64,000 bases of DNA from assembly GCA_049325475.1 (NCBI GenBank), contig JBMOLN010000003.1, positions 29,566-93,565 of the forward strand. The letters run 5' to 3'. This DNA is from MWCR01 sp049325475 (GTDB lineage Bacteria; Patescibacteriota; Patescibacteriia; 2-12-FULL-60-25). A model generated the notes under the pieces. The model ran no database searches. It had not been told where the DNA came from and saw only the letters and a list, made by a program, of their open reading frames with translations. The position numbers were made by a program, and so were the translations under genes. Of the stretch, positions 16,213 through 23,455 are shown piece by piece (position 1 is the stretch's first letter; every line of letters starts with the position of its first letter).

Positions 16213-16822
16213 CCCCCAGCGCAACTGGGGTGTACGTTTGAAGGCAACGCCGTATGCTAAAGCCGTCCGGCAGGACGGCTTTAGCAAATAATTATACGCG
16301 TATGACTTCACATAAACGTACAATACGAACGTTAACACATTGCTTTTATGATTTAAAATATCACTTGGTTTGGACACCTAAGTTTCGTGGCAAAGTACTT
16401 GCTTCAAACAAGATAAAGACTGAACTTCGCAGGATCTTTGAAAGCATATGTAAATGGAAACATTGGGAGATAATTGAGCTAAATATTCAAGAAGATCATA
16501 TCCATGCTTGCATACTTGCCGATCCTCGAGTTTCAGTCTCGTATATGATGCAAATCATAAAAGGAAAATCTTCAGCTTGGCTCAAAAAGAAAATCAAAAA
16601 CCAGCATGGACTGTATGAAAAACATTCACTATGGGCCAGAGGTTACTTTGTTTCAAGCATAGGAATAGATGAGAACATAATAAGAAGGTATGTTAAACAT
16701 CAGCATCATCACAATGAAGTAGATCAACCCTCCTTATTCGATAAATTACTTAAATAAGCTGTTGCCGCCCTGCCGGCATGGCCGGCTAAAACAAAGCCAC
16801 CGGACCTAAGTCCGGTGGTCGA
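16213..16822 (+). mobile_element. IS200-like insertion sequence (approximate ends)
   Basis: A Y1 transposase gene is bracketed by subterminal hairpins as in IS200/IS605 elements: CTAAAGCCGTCC-GGCA-GGACGGCTTTAG at about 16257-16284 on the left, and CCACCGGA-CCTAAG-TCCGGTGG at about 16797-16820 on the right, with a GCCGGC-ATG-GCCGGC hairpin between gene and right end. Exact cleavage sites cannot be fixed from one copy. No accessory TnpB is present. Confidence 0.7.
16302..16757 (+). CDS. tnpA: IS200/IS605-family Y1 transposase TnpA
   Basis: Y1 HUH transposases move single-stranded DNA by a covalent phosphotyrosine step. The 151-residue product has the family features: KYHLVWTPKFRGKVL near the N-terminus, the metal-binding HUH motif as HIH (residues 66-68), a KGKSSAWLKKK segment and the probable catalytic Tyr in RGYFVSSIG (about residue 115), ending in VKHQHHH. 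The start chosen gives the normal N-terminus; an in-frame codon at 16254 would run through the left hairpin. The gene looks intact. It inserted just downstream of tRNA-Lys. Confidence 0.9.
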   Translation: MTSHKRTIRTLTHCFYDLKYHLVWTPKFRGKVLASNKIKTELRRIFESICKWKHWEIIELNIQEDHIHACILADPRVSVSYMMQIIKGKSSAWLKKKIKNQHGLYEKHSLWARGYFVSSIGIDENIIRRYVKHQHHHNEVDQPSLFDKLLK

Positions 16823-16887
16823 TTACAACCAAATCACAAGTTACAATAACCAAATAATGGTCAAATTAAAATGAACAATCATTTGCT

Positions 16888-16945
16888 ATCTCCTTTCCCT
16901 TGCGTGGCGGGGGAGAGGTCTACGACGATAGTCGGAGGGAGAGAG
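16888..16945. repeat. Dispersed CCCTC palindrome
   Basis: CTCCTTTCCCTTGCGTGGCGGGGGAGAGG...GGAGGGAGAGAGGG, paired in type with the copy at 33790-33850. Confidence 0.55.
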
Positions 16946-16951
16946 GGTATT

Positions 16952-16977
16952 AAAAAAACACGCAAGGTTGCGTGTTA
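16952..16977 (-). terminator. Terminator overlapping the stop of the HD-domain gene
   Basis: On the minus strand AACACGCAACCTTGCGTGTT is followed by TTTTTT; the stem includes the TAA stop. Confidence 0.8.
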
Positions 16978-17502
16978 TCTGCAGCGCGCGGCTGCAAGCA
17001 GAGATTTGGCCATTATAACAATATTTAGCTGGCCGTAGTTTTGCTCGACGTCGTTGATGAGGCTTTGGATATAATCCAGGTTGCGGGTGATTTTTTCCGC
17101 ATCGGTCTCGAATGCGTCCAGCAGGTTGCTGGTTTTGTCGTAGAGCTTGAATAACCTTATCTCTACGGGTTTGCTCCAGATCACAGATCGTTCGTGGTCG
17201 CTGCTTTCGTAGGTCATATGCTTAATTCCGGATACAACATCTTCGGGAAGATCTTCGGGTAAAATACCGTCAGTATCCTCGATGACATCGTGATAGAGCA
17301 AAACCAGCATGCCGCGCCAGCGAACATAGTTGTCCAAGAGTTTTTCACCGGCTATGGTGCTCATGCACCAGAGCGGATGCAAGAGGTACGGCGTTTCTCC
17401 ATCCCATTTTCTAAAACGGTTGGCTGCCTCCTTTGGTTTTTTGGCATGCATCTTGCCGACGATTTTTATGTGGCGGGTCAAATCTTTTGGTGAAAGGATC
17501 AT
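16975..17502 (-). CDS. HD-domain phosphohydrolase, SpoT/MESH1-like
   Basis: The 175-residue product carries the elements of a compact HD-domain hydrolase: a first His in LLHPLWCM (about residue 43), the HD pair in LVLLYHDVIEDT (about residues 70-77, including the Glu-Asp pair typical of RelA/SpoT and MESH1 ppGpp hydrolases), and a later helical part EIRLFKLYDKTSNLLDAF in which K-x-x-D occupies the place of the family's final Asp. A (p)ppGpp or NADPH phosphatase-type activity is an inference. It has a degenerate paralogue at 10950-11513. GGAG precedes the ATG. Confidence 0.7.
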   Translation of the reverse strand: MILSPKDLTRHIKIVGKMHAKKPKEAANRFRKWDGETPYLLHPLWCMSTIAGEKLLDNYVRWRGMLVLLYHDVIEDTDGILPEDLPEDVVSGIKHMTYESSDHERSVIWSKPVEIRLFKLYDKTSNLLDAFETDAEKITRNLDYIQSLINDVEQNYGQLNIVIMAKSLLAAARCR

Positions 17503-17543
17503 CGGACTCTCCTTAGATTAAGGCTTAACATTTGGCCGCGAAA

Positions 17544-17572
17544 CTGTCAATTAACTAATTTTTTGTTATACT
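17544..17572 (+). promoter_or_regulatory. Promoter giving a leaderless transcript
   Basis: CTGTCA (17544-17549), a 17-base spacer and TATACT (17567-17572). The ATG at 17581 is only 8 bases on. Confidence 0.6.
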
Positions 17573-17580
17573 GTTGTTGC

Positions 17581-18135
17581 ATGAAGCCTTTCTTTATAGT
17601 ATTGATTTTATCGGTATTTTTTATGGCAGCAGGATGTGTATCAAATTCCTACAATAATTCGGTTAATTTAGAAAATAATATGCAAATTTCAAGTTCCGCT
17701 TTTGGAAACAACGGGTTGATTCCGGCGCAATATACGTGTGATGGACAGAATATAAATCCGCCATTGGGTTTTAGCGATATTCCAAGTAATGCAAAAAGTT
17801 TGGTGCTCTTGATGGATGATCCGGATGTGCCCAAGTCAGTAAGAGAAGATGGTATGTGGGATCATTGGGTGGTTTATAATATTCCGCCGGCCACGGTGAC
17901 GATTTTTGAAGCGCAAAATCCTCCGGGTTTAATGGGAGTGAATACTGGCGGCAGGCTGGCCTATGGAGGCCCATGCCCGCCGGACAAGGAGCACCGGTAT
18001 TTTTTTAAACTTTATGCTCTTGATTCCATGCTTGAACTTGCGGAAGGCGCAACAAGAGCGGAAGTTGAAAATGCAATGGAAGGTCATATTATCGCACAGG
18101 CAGAGTTGATGGGGAGGTACGATCGTAACCGTTAA
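17581..18135 (+). CDS. PEBP-family (YbhB/YbcL) lipoprotein
   Basis: The 184-residue product starts with a lipoprotein signal peptide ending in lipobox AAGC (Cys19) and continues as a phosphatidylethanolamine-binding-protein fold: IPAQYTCDGQNINPPLGF, LVLLMDDPDVP, DHWVVYNIPP and YGGPCPPDKEHRYFFKLYALD, the family's ligand-pocket motifs. Bacterial members have no settled function; small anionic ligands are suspected. It should sit on the outer face of the membrane. The gene is probably transcribed without a leader. Confidence 0.88.
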   Translation: MKPFFIVLILSVFFMAAGCVSNSYNNSVNLENNMQISSSAFGNNGLIPAQYTCDGQNINPPLGFSDIPSNAKSLVLLMDDPDVPKSVREDGMWDHWVVYNIPPATVTIFEAQNPPGLMGVNTGGRLAYGGPCPPDKEHRYFFKLYALDSMLELAEGATRAEVENAMEGHIIAQAELMGRYDRNR

Positions 18136-18179
18136 CTACTAATGTATAATGCACAATGTATAGTGCATAACAGAGGCGG

Positions 18180-19928
18180 CTACTTCTTCTTTAACCACGC
18201 CAGCAATTGCTTGGCGTTTTTTGTATTCAGAATATCGGCTTTGGTGGCCCAGCCGCGGCGGGCGATGGCTTCGCCGAGGTGAAGAAGACTGAAGTGCTCG
18301 GTGGAATGGCCGTCGGTATTGATGACGAGCTTGACTCCGGCGCGGACGGCGGCGCGGGTCCATCTGTCGTTCAAGTCCATTCTATCCGGCATGCAATTGA
18401 TTTCCAGCAGAACGTGATATTTTTTGGCGGCGGCGATTATTTCGTCCATATTGAGTTTGATGCCTTCGCGCTTGCCGATGAGCCGGCAAGTTGGATGAAA
18501 GAGGCAATGGACGTATTTGTTGCTCATGGCTTTAATGACGCGCTTGGTTTGTTCTTTTTCGGAAAGATTAAAGTGCGAGTGAACGGAAATGCCGACAAAA
18601 TCCAATTTTGCCAAAGCGTTGCCGGACAAATCCAGAGAGCCGTCGGCGAGGATATCGCATTCGGTTCCTTTGAGGATTTTAAATCCGCGGAGTTTTTTAT
18701 TGAGCTTGTCTATTTCTTTGCCTTGCTTGGCCAAGCGCTTTTCATCCAAGCCGTTCGCGATTGTGAGGGACTTGGTGTGATCTGTGACAGCCATATAACT
18801 CAAACCGATTTTTTTGGCGGCTTTGGCCATGTTTTCGATCGAAGCAGACCCGTCGGACCAGTCGGTTTGCGTTTGCAGATCGCCTCGCACCGAACCGTAT
18901 GGGATTAATTTTGGCAGACTATTTTTTTGTGCCGCTTCGATTTCATCTTCGCCTATGCGGATTTCGGGAGGAGGGGTGTCCATGCCTAACTTTTTGTATA
19001 TTACTTCTTCAGATTTACAGACGATTGGTTTTCGTACCGCGTACCCCGTGCCGCGTACCGCACGTTTGAAGAGTCCGTATTCGCTTAGTGTAAAACCTTT
19101 TTTAAGCGCAAGCTCGCGCAGAAGTACGTTATGACGTTTGTCGCCGGTAAAGTATTGGAGAGTCGCTCCGTAAACCTCATCTTTAACAACGCGGATATCT
19201 GCATCAATACCGATTTTTAAACGGACAGAGGCTTTGGTTTTGCCGCGTTCGTGAACTGATTTAATTTGCGGGAGTTTACAAAATGCCTCAATAACCTTTT
19301 CGGGAGAGTTGGTTGTGGCGATCAGGTCAATGTCGCCGCAGGTTTCTTGGCGGCGGCGGATAGAGCCGGCATAGGAACAGCGTTTTACTCCTTTAATCCG
19401 CGAAAGCTCGCCGACAATTTCATCGGCGATTGGCAAGATATTGCCCAAGAGCATACGGCCAGATTCTTGTTCGTAAAGTTTGAGCTGGCGTGCGATTTTG
19501 TCCTGGCTTTTTTTACCCCAATGCGGCAGTTTTTCTAATTGACCTTTAGCTAAAGCTTTTTTAAGATCAGAAATGTTTTTAATTTTTAAATGTTTCCAAA
19601 GTTCAGCAATGTGCTTTGGCCCCAAACCTTCGACCTGTGAAAGCTCAAACATGTCGACCGGGATTTGTTTTTTAATTTTATTGTAGGCTTTGATTTCTCC
19701 GGTGTGGTAAAATTCATCGATTTTTTCGGCTATGCTCTCGCCAATGCCGGGTAAATCTTTAAGCGCTTTGATGCCGCCGGATTCCCAAGCTTGTTTTACC
19801 TCAGCGCCAAGTGCGGCAATTGATTCGGAAGCAAGTTCGTAAGCCCGCGGTTTGAATGCATCACCTTTAATGGCATGATAGATCGAAAATTCCAGCAGAA
19901 TTTTGGATAGATCGTTGCTTGGTTTCAT
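18180..19928 (-). CDS. polX: DNA polymerase X with C-terminal PHP domain
   Basis: Bacterial PolX fills short gaps in base-excision repair. The 582-residue product has helix-hairpin-helix motifs (DLPGIGESIAEKI, VEGLGPKHI), the polymerase nucleotidyl-transfer motif GSIRRRQETCGDIDLI and third Asp in GIDADIRVV, then a PHP domain (residues about 345-575; VTDHT, HPTCRLIGKREG, LEINCMPDR, INTDGHS). The usual PHP metal motif HxH in GDLHxHT is QTQ here (Gln352, Gln354), which may weaken the 3'-5' exonuclease. A run AVRGTGYAVRKP at about residue 300 is encoded by a CGTACCGCGTACC intergenic-type repeat inserted in frame. Confidence 0.92.
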   Translation of the reverse strand: MKPSNDLSKILLEFSIYHAIKGDAFKPRAYELASESIAALGAEVKQAWESGGIKALKDLPGIGESIAEKIDEFYHTGEIKAYNKIKKQIPVDMFELSQVEGLGPKHIAELWKHLKIKNISDLKKALAKGQLEKLPHWGKKSQDKIARQLKLYEQESGRMLLGNILPIADEIVGELSRIKGVKRCSYAGSIRRRQETCGDIDLIATTNSPEKVIEAFCKLPQIKSVHERGKTKASVRLKIGIDADIRVVKDEVYGATLQYFTGDKRHNVLLRELALKKGFTLSEYGLFKRAVRGTGYAVRKPIVCKSEEVIYKKLGMDTPPPEIRIGEDEIEAAQKNSLPKLIPYGSVRGDLQTQTDWSDGSASIENMAKAAKKIGLSYMAVTDHTKSLTIANGLDEKRLAKQGKEIDKLNKKLRGFKILKGTECDILADGSLDLSGNALAKLDFVGISVHSHFNLSEKEQTKRVIKAMSNKYVHCLFHPTCRLIGKREGIKLNMDEIIAAAKKYHVLLEINCMPDRMDLNDRWTRAAVRAGVKLVINTDGHSTEHFSLLHLGEAIARRGWATKADILNTKNAKQLLAWLKKK

Positions 19929-20046
19929 AACTCATTCATTGTACATCGTACGTAGTACGTCGTACAAACTAAAAAGTGCAAACTATAAAGAGTCTATCGA
20001 GTTGAGATAACTCTTTGCGGTTTGTAGTATATACTTTGCAGAAAAT

Positions 20047-20622
20047 TTATTTTCCTTGAAGTCCCAGTTTCTTTACTTTGCCAAGGATTTTTTGGGCGCG
20101 TTTGGGATTCAGGCTTTTTCGGATAGCGCCGAACATGGTGACGCGAACAGGGTAGACGCCGCAGAAAATCAGTGTTGGGTATTTAAGAGCGCGGATACCG
20201 GGAGAACCGACCAGTTTGTATAAAAAAGGTTTGCCGCCCATGGCGGTAATTATGCGGGCGGATTTGCCTTTTAAAAATCTTTTCCAAGTATTTGGACCGG
20301 TATATTTAAATCCGAAGCCCGGCAGGATTGTTCTGTCTAGAAATCCTTTCAGGAGTGCGGGCATATCGCCCCACCAGGTTGGATAAATCCAGACAATGTG
20401 ATCGGCCCATAGAATGTCTTTTTGTGCTTGAGCAAGATCAGTTTCCAATTCTTGAATTTTGTTGTAACCGTGATGCAGGATGGGATCAAATTTTAATTCG
20501 CCGAGGTTGATGCGGCGGATTTTGAACTTAGATTTTTTTGCGCCCTTTTGATACTCATCAGCCAGAGCTCCGCAAAAGCTTTTAGTATCCGGATGGCCGA
20601 GAACAATTAAGATGTTTTTCAT
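20047..20622 (-). CDS. NAD(P)H:quinone oxidoreductase-type flavoprotein
   Basis: The 191-residue product is a flavodoxin-fold NAD(P)H dehydrogenase (quinone) of the NQO1/KefF/MdaB type: NILIVLGHPDTKSF (FMN phosphate site) at the N-terminus, then WADHIVWIYPTWWGDMPALLKGFLDR (residues about 72-97), the family's flavin and quinone site, and TAMGGKPF. It would reduce quinones or similar electrophiles by two electrons in the cytosol. It lies 4 bases after the methyltransferase gene on the same strand, so the two form an operon. Confidence 0.87.
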   Translation of the reverse strand: MKNILIVLGHPDTKSFCGALADEYQKGAKKSKFKIRRINLGELKFDPILHHGYNKIQELETDLAQAQKDILWADHIVWIYPTWWGDMPALLKGFLDRTILPGFGFKYTGPNTWKRFLKGKSARIITAMGGKPFLYKLVGSPGIRALKYPTLIFCGVYPVRVTMFGAIRKSLNPKRAQKILGKVKKLGLQGK

Positions 20623-20626
20623 AAAA

Positions 20627-21394
20627 CTATTCTTGCTTCAATCGCAAGACAAAAAATCCATGCCTAACGCTTTGCGGTTTGATTTCGTGCGATTCAACAA
20701 CTTCAAAACCATTTTCTGCGAAAAAATGTATCCATTCCTCCGCGCTGCGGTAATTATGCGGAGCTCCATCACAGATTTCCATATTCACTTTTTTATCAAT
20801 TTTTTCAACAAATTCCGCTTCTTCCGCATCGTCAGCCAAGTCTTCGGCGATAAAAACATAACCGTCCCGCTTTAAGACACGTTTGATTTCCGCCAAAACT
20901 CTTTCGTGTGATTGCTGATCGATGTGATGCAAAACAAAATTAAAAGTTATGCCGTCCATGGAATTATCCTCGATACCTTCCAGGTGATCGGCCCGGAAAT
21001 GTTCGCCAAGATAGCTGGACGCATGGGCCAGATTTTCCAGTCTGTCAGCCACCGGTGCTGTCATATAATCATGCGGATCTATGCCGATTACTTCGGAACC
21101 GGGCAGCAGTTGGTCGATTTCATCCATTTCATGTCCTTTGCCGGCGCCGATGCAAAGAACGCTAACCCCGCGTTCTACGTTGTTTGGTTTTAAAACTCCG
21201 GGTTCTTTGTAAACGATTTTCGGAGCCAAATATTTTTGGACACCGGTTTCTTGAATCATCCATTCGGCTCTTTGCTGCAGGGCTTTGTCGACGACTTTAA
21301 AAATACTGCCCAAACGAATTATTCTTTCACGCATGCCATAGCGATGAGGCTCTTCGGGTTGCGGTGTTTGAATATAAGGATTCTCGGATTTCAT
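20627..21394 (-). CDS. Class I SAM-dependent methyltransferase
   Basis: The 255-residue product has the Rossmann-type SAM-binding motif I (VLCIGAGKGHEMDEI, about residue 80), acidic loop VIGIDPHD, and motif IV-like MDGITFNFVLHHID followed by LAEIKRVLKRDGYVFIAEDL. The substrate is not evident; the family includes UbiE-like and small-molecule methyltransferases. It is the first gene of a two-gene operon with the quinone reductase, so methylation of a quinone or xenobiotic is possible. A TATAAT box ends 6 bases before the ATG, giving a leaderless mRNA. Confidence 0.8.
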   Translation of the reverse strand: MKSENPYIQTPQPEEPHRYGMRERIIRLGSIFKVVDKALQQRAEWMIQETGVQKYLAPKIVYKEPGVLKPNNVERGVSVLCIGAGKGHEMDEIDQLLPGSEVIGIDPHDYMTAPVADRLENLAHASSYLGEHFRADHLEGIEDNSMDGITFNFVLHHIDQQSHERVLAEIKRVLKRDGYVFIAEDLADDAEEAEFVEKIDKKVNMEICDGAPHNYRSAEEWIHFFAENGFEVVESHEIKPQSVRHGFFVLRLKQE

Positions 21395-21400
21395 AACAAT

Positions 21401-21406
21401 ATTATA
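21401..21406 (-). promoter_or_regulatory. -10 box of a leaderless transcript next to a tandem repeat
   Basis: TATAAT on the minus strand; the ATG is 6 bases on. The expected -35 position (about 21424-21429) lies inside the TTAATCC tandem repeat. Confidence 0.6.
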
Positions 21407-21410
21407 GCAT

Positions 21411-21548
21411 AACCCTTAATCCTTAACCCTTAATCCTTAACCATTAATCCTTAACCCTTAATCCTTAACCCTTAATCCTTAACCATTAATCCTTAACCCT
21501 TAATCCTTAATCCTTAATCCTTAATCCTTAATCCTTAATCCTTAATCT
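21411..21548. repeat. Heptanucleotide tandem repeat (TTAATCC/TTAACCC)n
   Basis: About 19 units of TTAATCC, TTAACCC or TTAACCA in a row. The more distant half is nearly pure TTAATCC and the promoter-proximal half alternates. The array covers the -35 region of the methyltransferase promoter. Confidence 0.9.
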
Positions 21549-21575
21549 TGAAAGCTTAAAGCTAAAAGCTAAAAA

Positions 21576-21600
21576 TAAAAAACCCTCTGAACGAGGGATT
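21576..21600 (-). terminator. Terminator of the 21599-22171 gene
   Basis: On the minus strand AATCCCTCGTTCAGAGGGTT runs into TTTT. Confidence 0.8.
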
Positions 21601-22171
21601 AGCGGGAGCATTGCCACATTTCCGGATTGTCGGGATACATGTGCATCAGTATCCAGCGATTGCGGGAAACGTGGTAGGTGCGTTTGCCATTGCCGCGGTC
21701 GATGTGGCAGAAGCAGGACACATTGGTATCAGGGATTGTTTCCTTGATACGGACTTTGGCGGAAAGCAGGAGCTCGATTTCTTGCTCAAGCGTTAAACCG
21801 GCCAAAGTACCGGCGCCGCATGGTGCGTGAGTATAGATTGCGACCGTATTGATGCCCTTGAGTTTTTGCGCAACAGCGATGTGCTCAAGGATGGTCAGGT
21901 CTTCTCTTTTGCTGGCGACCAAGGGAGATTTGTCGGAGATCAAGAGCCCGCCGCCATTTAGCGCTATCACGTGTATGCGGGGTTTGATATTTTGTTCATG
22001 AAAGAGCCGCTGTGCATGTTCGAGGGTATCAAGGATTTGATCGCCGTCGGAACAGGTGACGAGAATGATGCCATTGGAAATATCGAGTTTGCAGGAATCC
22101 ACATCATCGAGAATGTGCTGCTCACGCATGCGTGCATAAGTACGGCGGTCTTCATTGCTTAGATGTCCCAT
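21599..22171 (-). CDS. Beta-carbonic-anhydrase-like protein
   Basis: The 190-residue product resembles beta-carbonic anhydrases in pattern: a first Cys-x-Asp (VTCSDGDQ, about residue 40), a glycine-rich NGGGLLIS strand-turn in the middle, and His-x-x-Cys in YTHAPCGAG (about residue 114), which would supply the zinc ligands. It lacks the CxDSR sequence exactly and has a distinct Cys/His C-terminal part (CFCHIDRGNGKRTYHVSRNRW). It may bind zinc without being a true anhydrase. A strong AAGGAGG precedes the ATG. Confidence 0.5.
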   Translation of the reverse strand: MGHLSNEDRRTYARMREQHILDDVDSCKLDISNGIILVTCSDGDQILDTLEHAQRLFHEQNIKPRIHVIALNGGGLLISDKSPLVASKREDLTILEHIAVAQKLKGINTVAIYTHAPCGAGTLAGLTLEQEIELLLSAKVRIKETIPDTNVSCFCHIDRGNGKRTYHVSRNRWILMHMYPDNPEMWQCSR

Positions 22172-22288
22172 GTAAGCCTCCTTGTGACTTAACGCCGGCG
22201 TATTTAAACTTATTTTTTGTTAAAAGTCAATACTTTTTAAGTAAGCCTTGTCAATTTAGGAAAAATATCTTATTATTGCTGAACATTA

Positions 22289-22375
22289 GCCGGGATGGCG
22301 GAATTGGTAGACGCACAGGACTCAAAATCCTGCGATCGCAAGGTCATGAGGGTTCGACCCCCTCTTCCGGCACCA
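22289..22375 (+). tRNA. tRNA-Leu(CAA)
   Basis: An 87-nt class II tRNA with acceptor GCCGGGA/TTCCGGC, anticodon stem CAGGA/TCCTG with loop CTCAAAA, a long variable arm, T loop TTCGACC, discriminator A and encoded CCA. Anticodon CAA reads TTG. Its 3' end is duplicated 176 bases downstream. Confidence 0.95.
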
Positions 22376-22679
22376 TCGCGTTAAACGCGATTCCAAAAAA
22401 ACATGAGGCGACGTTAAACGTCGCTTTTTGTAATAACCAAACACCGGGGGAGGGGGTCGAAGGGAGGCGAGAGTCCCGATTGGCATCGGGGCGGTGCGCA
22501 GCCGACGCGGTACCCGAATCGGAGTGAGGGGGACCCCCTCTTCCGGCACCATCGCGTTAAACGCGATTCCAAAAAAACATGAGGCGACGTTAAACGTCGC
22601 TTTTTGTAATAACCAAACATCGGGGGAGGGGGTCGAAGGGAGGCGAGAGTCCCGATTGGCATCGGGGCGGTGCGCAGCC
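22356..22679 (+). repeat. Tandem 176-bp cassettes anchored on the tRNA-Leu 3' end
   Basis: Bases 22356-22503 and 22532-22679 are 148-bp copies with one difference seen (C/T near 22444 and 22620). Each starts with the last 20 bases of tRNA-Leu (GACCCCCTCTTCCGGCACCA) and continues with the palindrome TCGCGTTAAACGCGA, a terminator hairpin, and a CCCGAT-TGGC-ATCGGG hairpin. A 28-bp stretch separates them. No ORF is present. Confidence 0.85.
22406..22429 (+). terminator. Terminator of tRNA-Leu (repeated at 22582-22605)
   Basis: GCGACGTTAAACGTCGC is followed by TTTTT. The second cassette carries the same terminator. Confidence 0.8.
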
Positions 22680-22796
22680 ACGTAAAAATCGTCTTAGTAA
22701 AAAGGAGATTTTTGATTTGCGGAAAATTAAATACGATTCACGTGGCGCTGCCGGGCAGGGCAGTGTCTTGAGTCTTATGTTTTAAGTCTGCGGTTA

Positions 22797-22825
22797 TTGA
22801 CAGTCTGTGTTGGGTATGTTAAAAG
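22797..22825 (+). promoter_or_regulatory. Promoter of a structured RNA
   Basis: TTGACA (22797-22802), a 17-base spacer and TAAAAG (22820-22825). Confidence 0.55.
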
Positions 22826-22835
22826 TGAATACATC

Positions 22836-23214
22836 AGGAGAGGCCGATTTAGCCCGACGCAGCGGGTGAAATGGAGCCAGCGCCGAGATAACGCTTAGAC
22901 CGGTAATTCCGGGAAGGTGATTGAACCTAGCGGGATCGAGGTCTGCGAGCTGGTTCGTGGCGTACACCACCCTCTCCGCTCTTTTTGGGAGCTTGCACGG
23001 GTTCGTGAAGTTTTAGCGGACGTAGCGTCCGTGCAAGCCCCGCCAGACTGGAGATGCGCAGTTATGCTGATGCCGGTCGTTCGCCCCCCGAGGCCGCGTT
23101 GCCTGCACATCTCCGACCCACTTGGAGAGGTGACGGCGGAAGGCGCAACCCCCCCACCCGCCTGAGAGCCTCCCTCTCCAACTATTTTCCCCCGGCTTAG
23201 CGTCGGGGGCTTTT
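22836..23214 (+). ncRNA. Candidate structured non-coding RNA, family not recognised
   Basis: A GC-rich stretch with no convincing ORF, its own promoter and its own terminator. The ends can pair (GGAGAGG at 22837-22843 with CCTCTCC at about 23173-23179). Inner helices include GCTTGCACGG (22991-23000) with CCGTGCAAGC (23029-23038), GGAGATG (23050) with CATCTCC (23108), and CCGG-TAATT-CCGG near 22900. The ~345-nt size would suit RNase P RNA, but the conserved GAGGAAAGTCC and ACAGAA core is missing. SRP, tmRNA, 6S and T-box signatures were also not found. It lies between the tRNA-Leu array and proS. Confidence 0.55.
23187..23214 (+). terminator. Terminator of the structured RNA
   Basis: CCCCCGGC / GTCGGGGG stem followed by CTTTT. 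Confidence 0.75.
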
Positions 23215-23217
23215 AAT

Positions 23218-23295
23218 ATCCCTCACCCCCAGCTCCTCTCCCGCTTTACCACTTCGCGTAAAGCTTCGTGGCACAGGGCAAGAGAGGGGTGTTTG
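23218..23295. repeat. Dispersed palindrome with TACCACTTCGCGTAAAGC module
   Basis: CCCTCACCCCCAGCTCCTCTCCCGC, then CCACTTCGCGTAAAGCTTCG-TGG, then a closing GAGAGGGGTG. Modules of the same CACTTCGCxTAAAGCT type occur near 33727, 35270, 47990 and 52411. Confidence 0.65.
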
Positions 23296-23455
23296 ACGGA
23301 AGTTAGATCAAGTTATCGCTTGCATGGTTATGGTTTTTGCAGGTAACATGCAGGAACTTGTAATAACCAATCATCAATATTACAATAATCGATAATTCGC
23401 TGTTAGCTTTTAGCTGGCGGCCTAATTAATTGATATGATAAATCGTAAAGATAAA

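Noticed and set aside
16213..16822. A REP-associated (RAYT) transposase rather than an IS200 element
   Set aside because: Flanking hairpins match an IS200-type end pair and the protein is short (151 residues). A RAYT link to the dispersed palindromes is possible but not supported by the flanks seen here.
21411..21548. CRISPR array or telomere-like repeat
   Set aside because: Units are only 7 bp with no spacers, and there are no cas genes nearby; it is a plain tandem repeat.
22132..22685. ORFs across tRNA-Leu and its array
   Set aside because: They overlap the tRNA and the tandem repeat on both strands; no ribosome site and composition dictated by repeats.
22836..23214. RNase P RNA, SRP RNA or a T-box leader of proS
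   Set aside because: Length and position fit, but the conserved core sequences (GAGGAAAGTCC and ACAGAA for RNase P; GGAAG-loop of SRP; GGTGGNACCGCG of T-box) were not found, and the terminator is 240 bases before proS.
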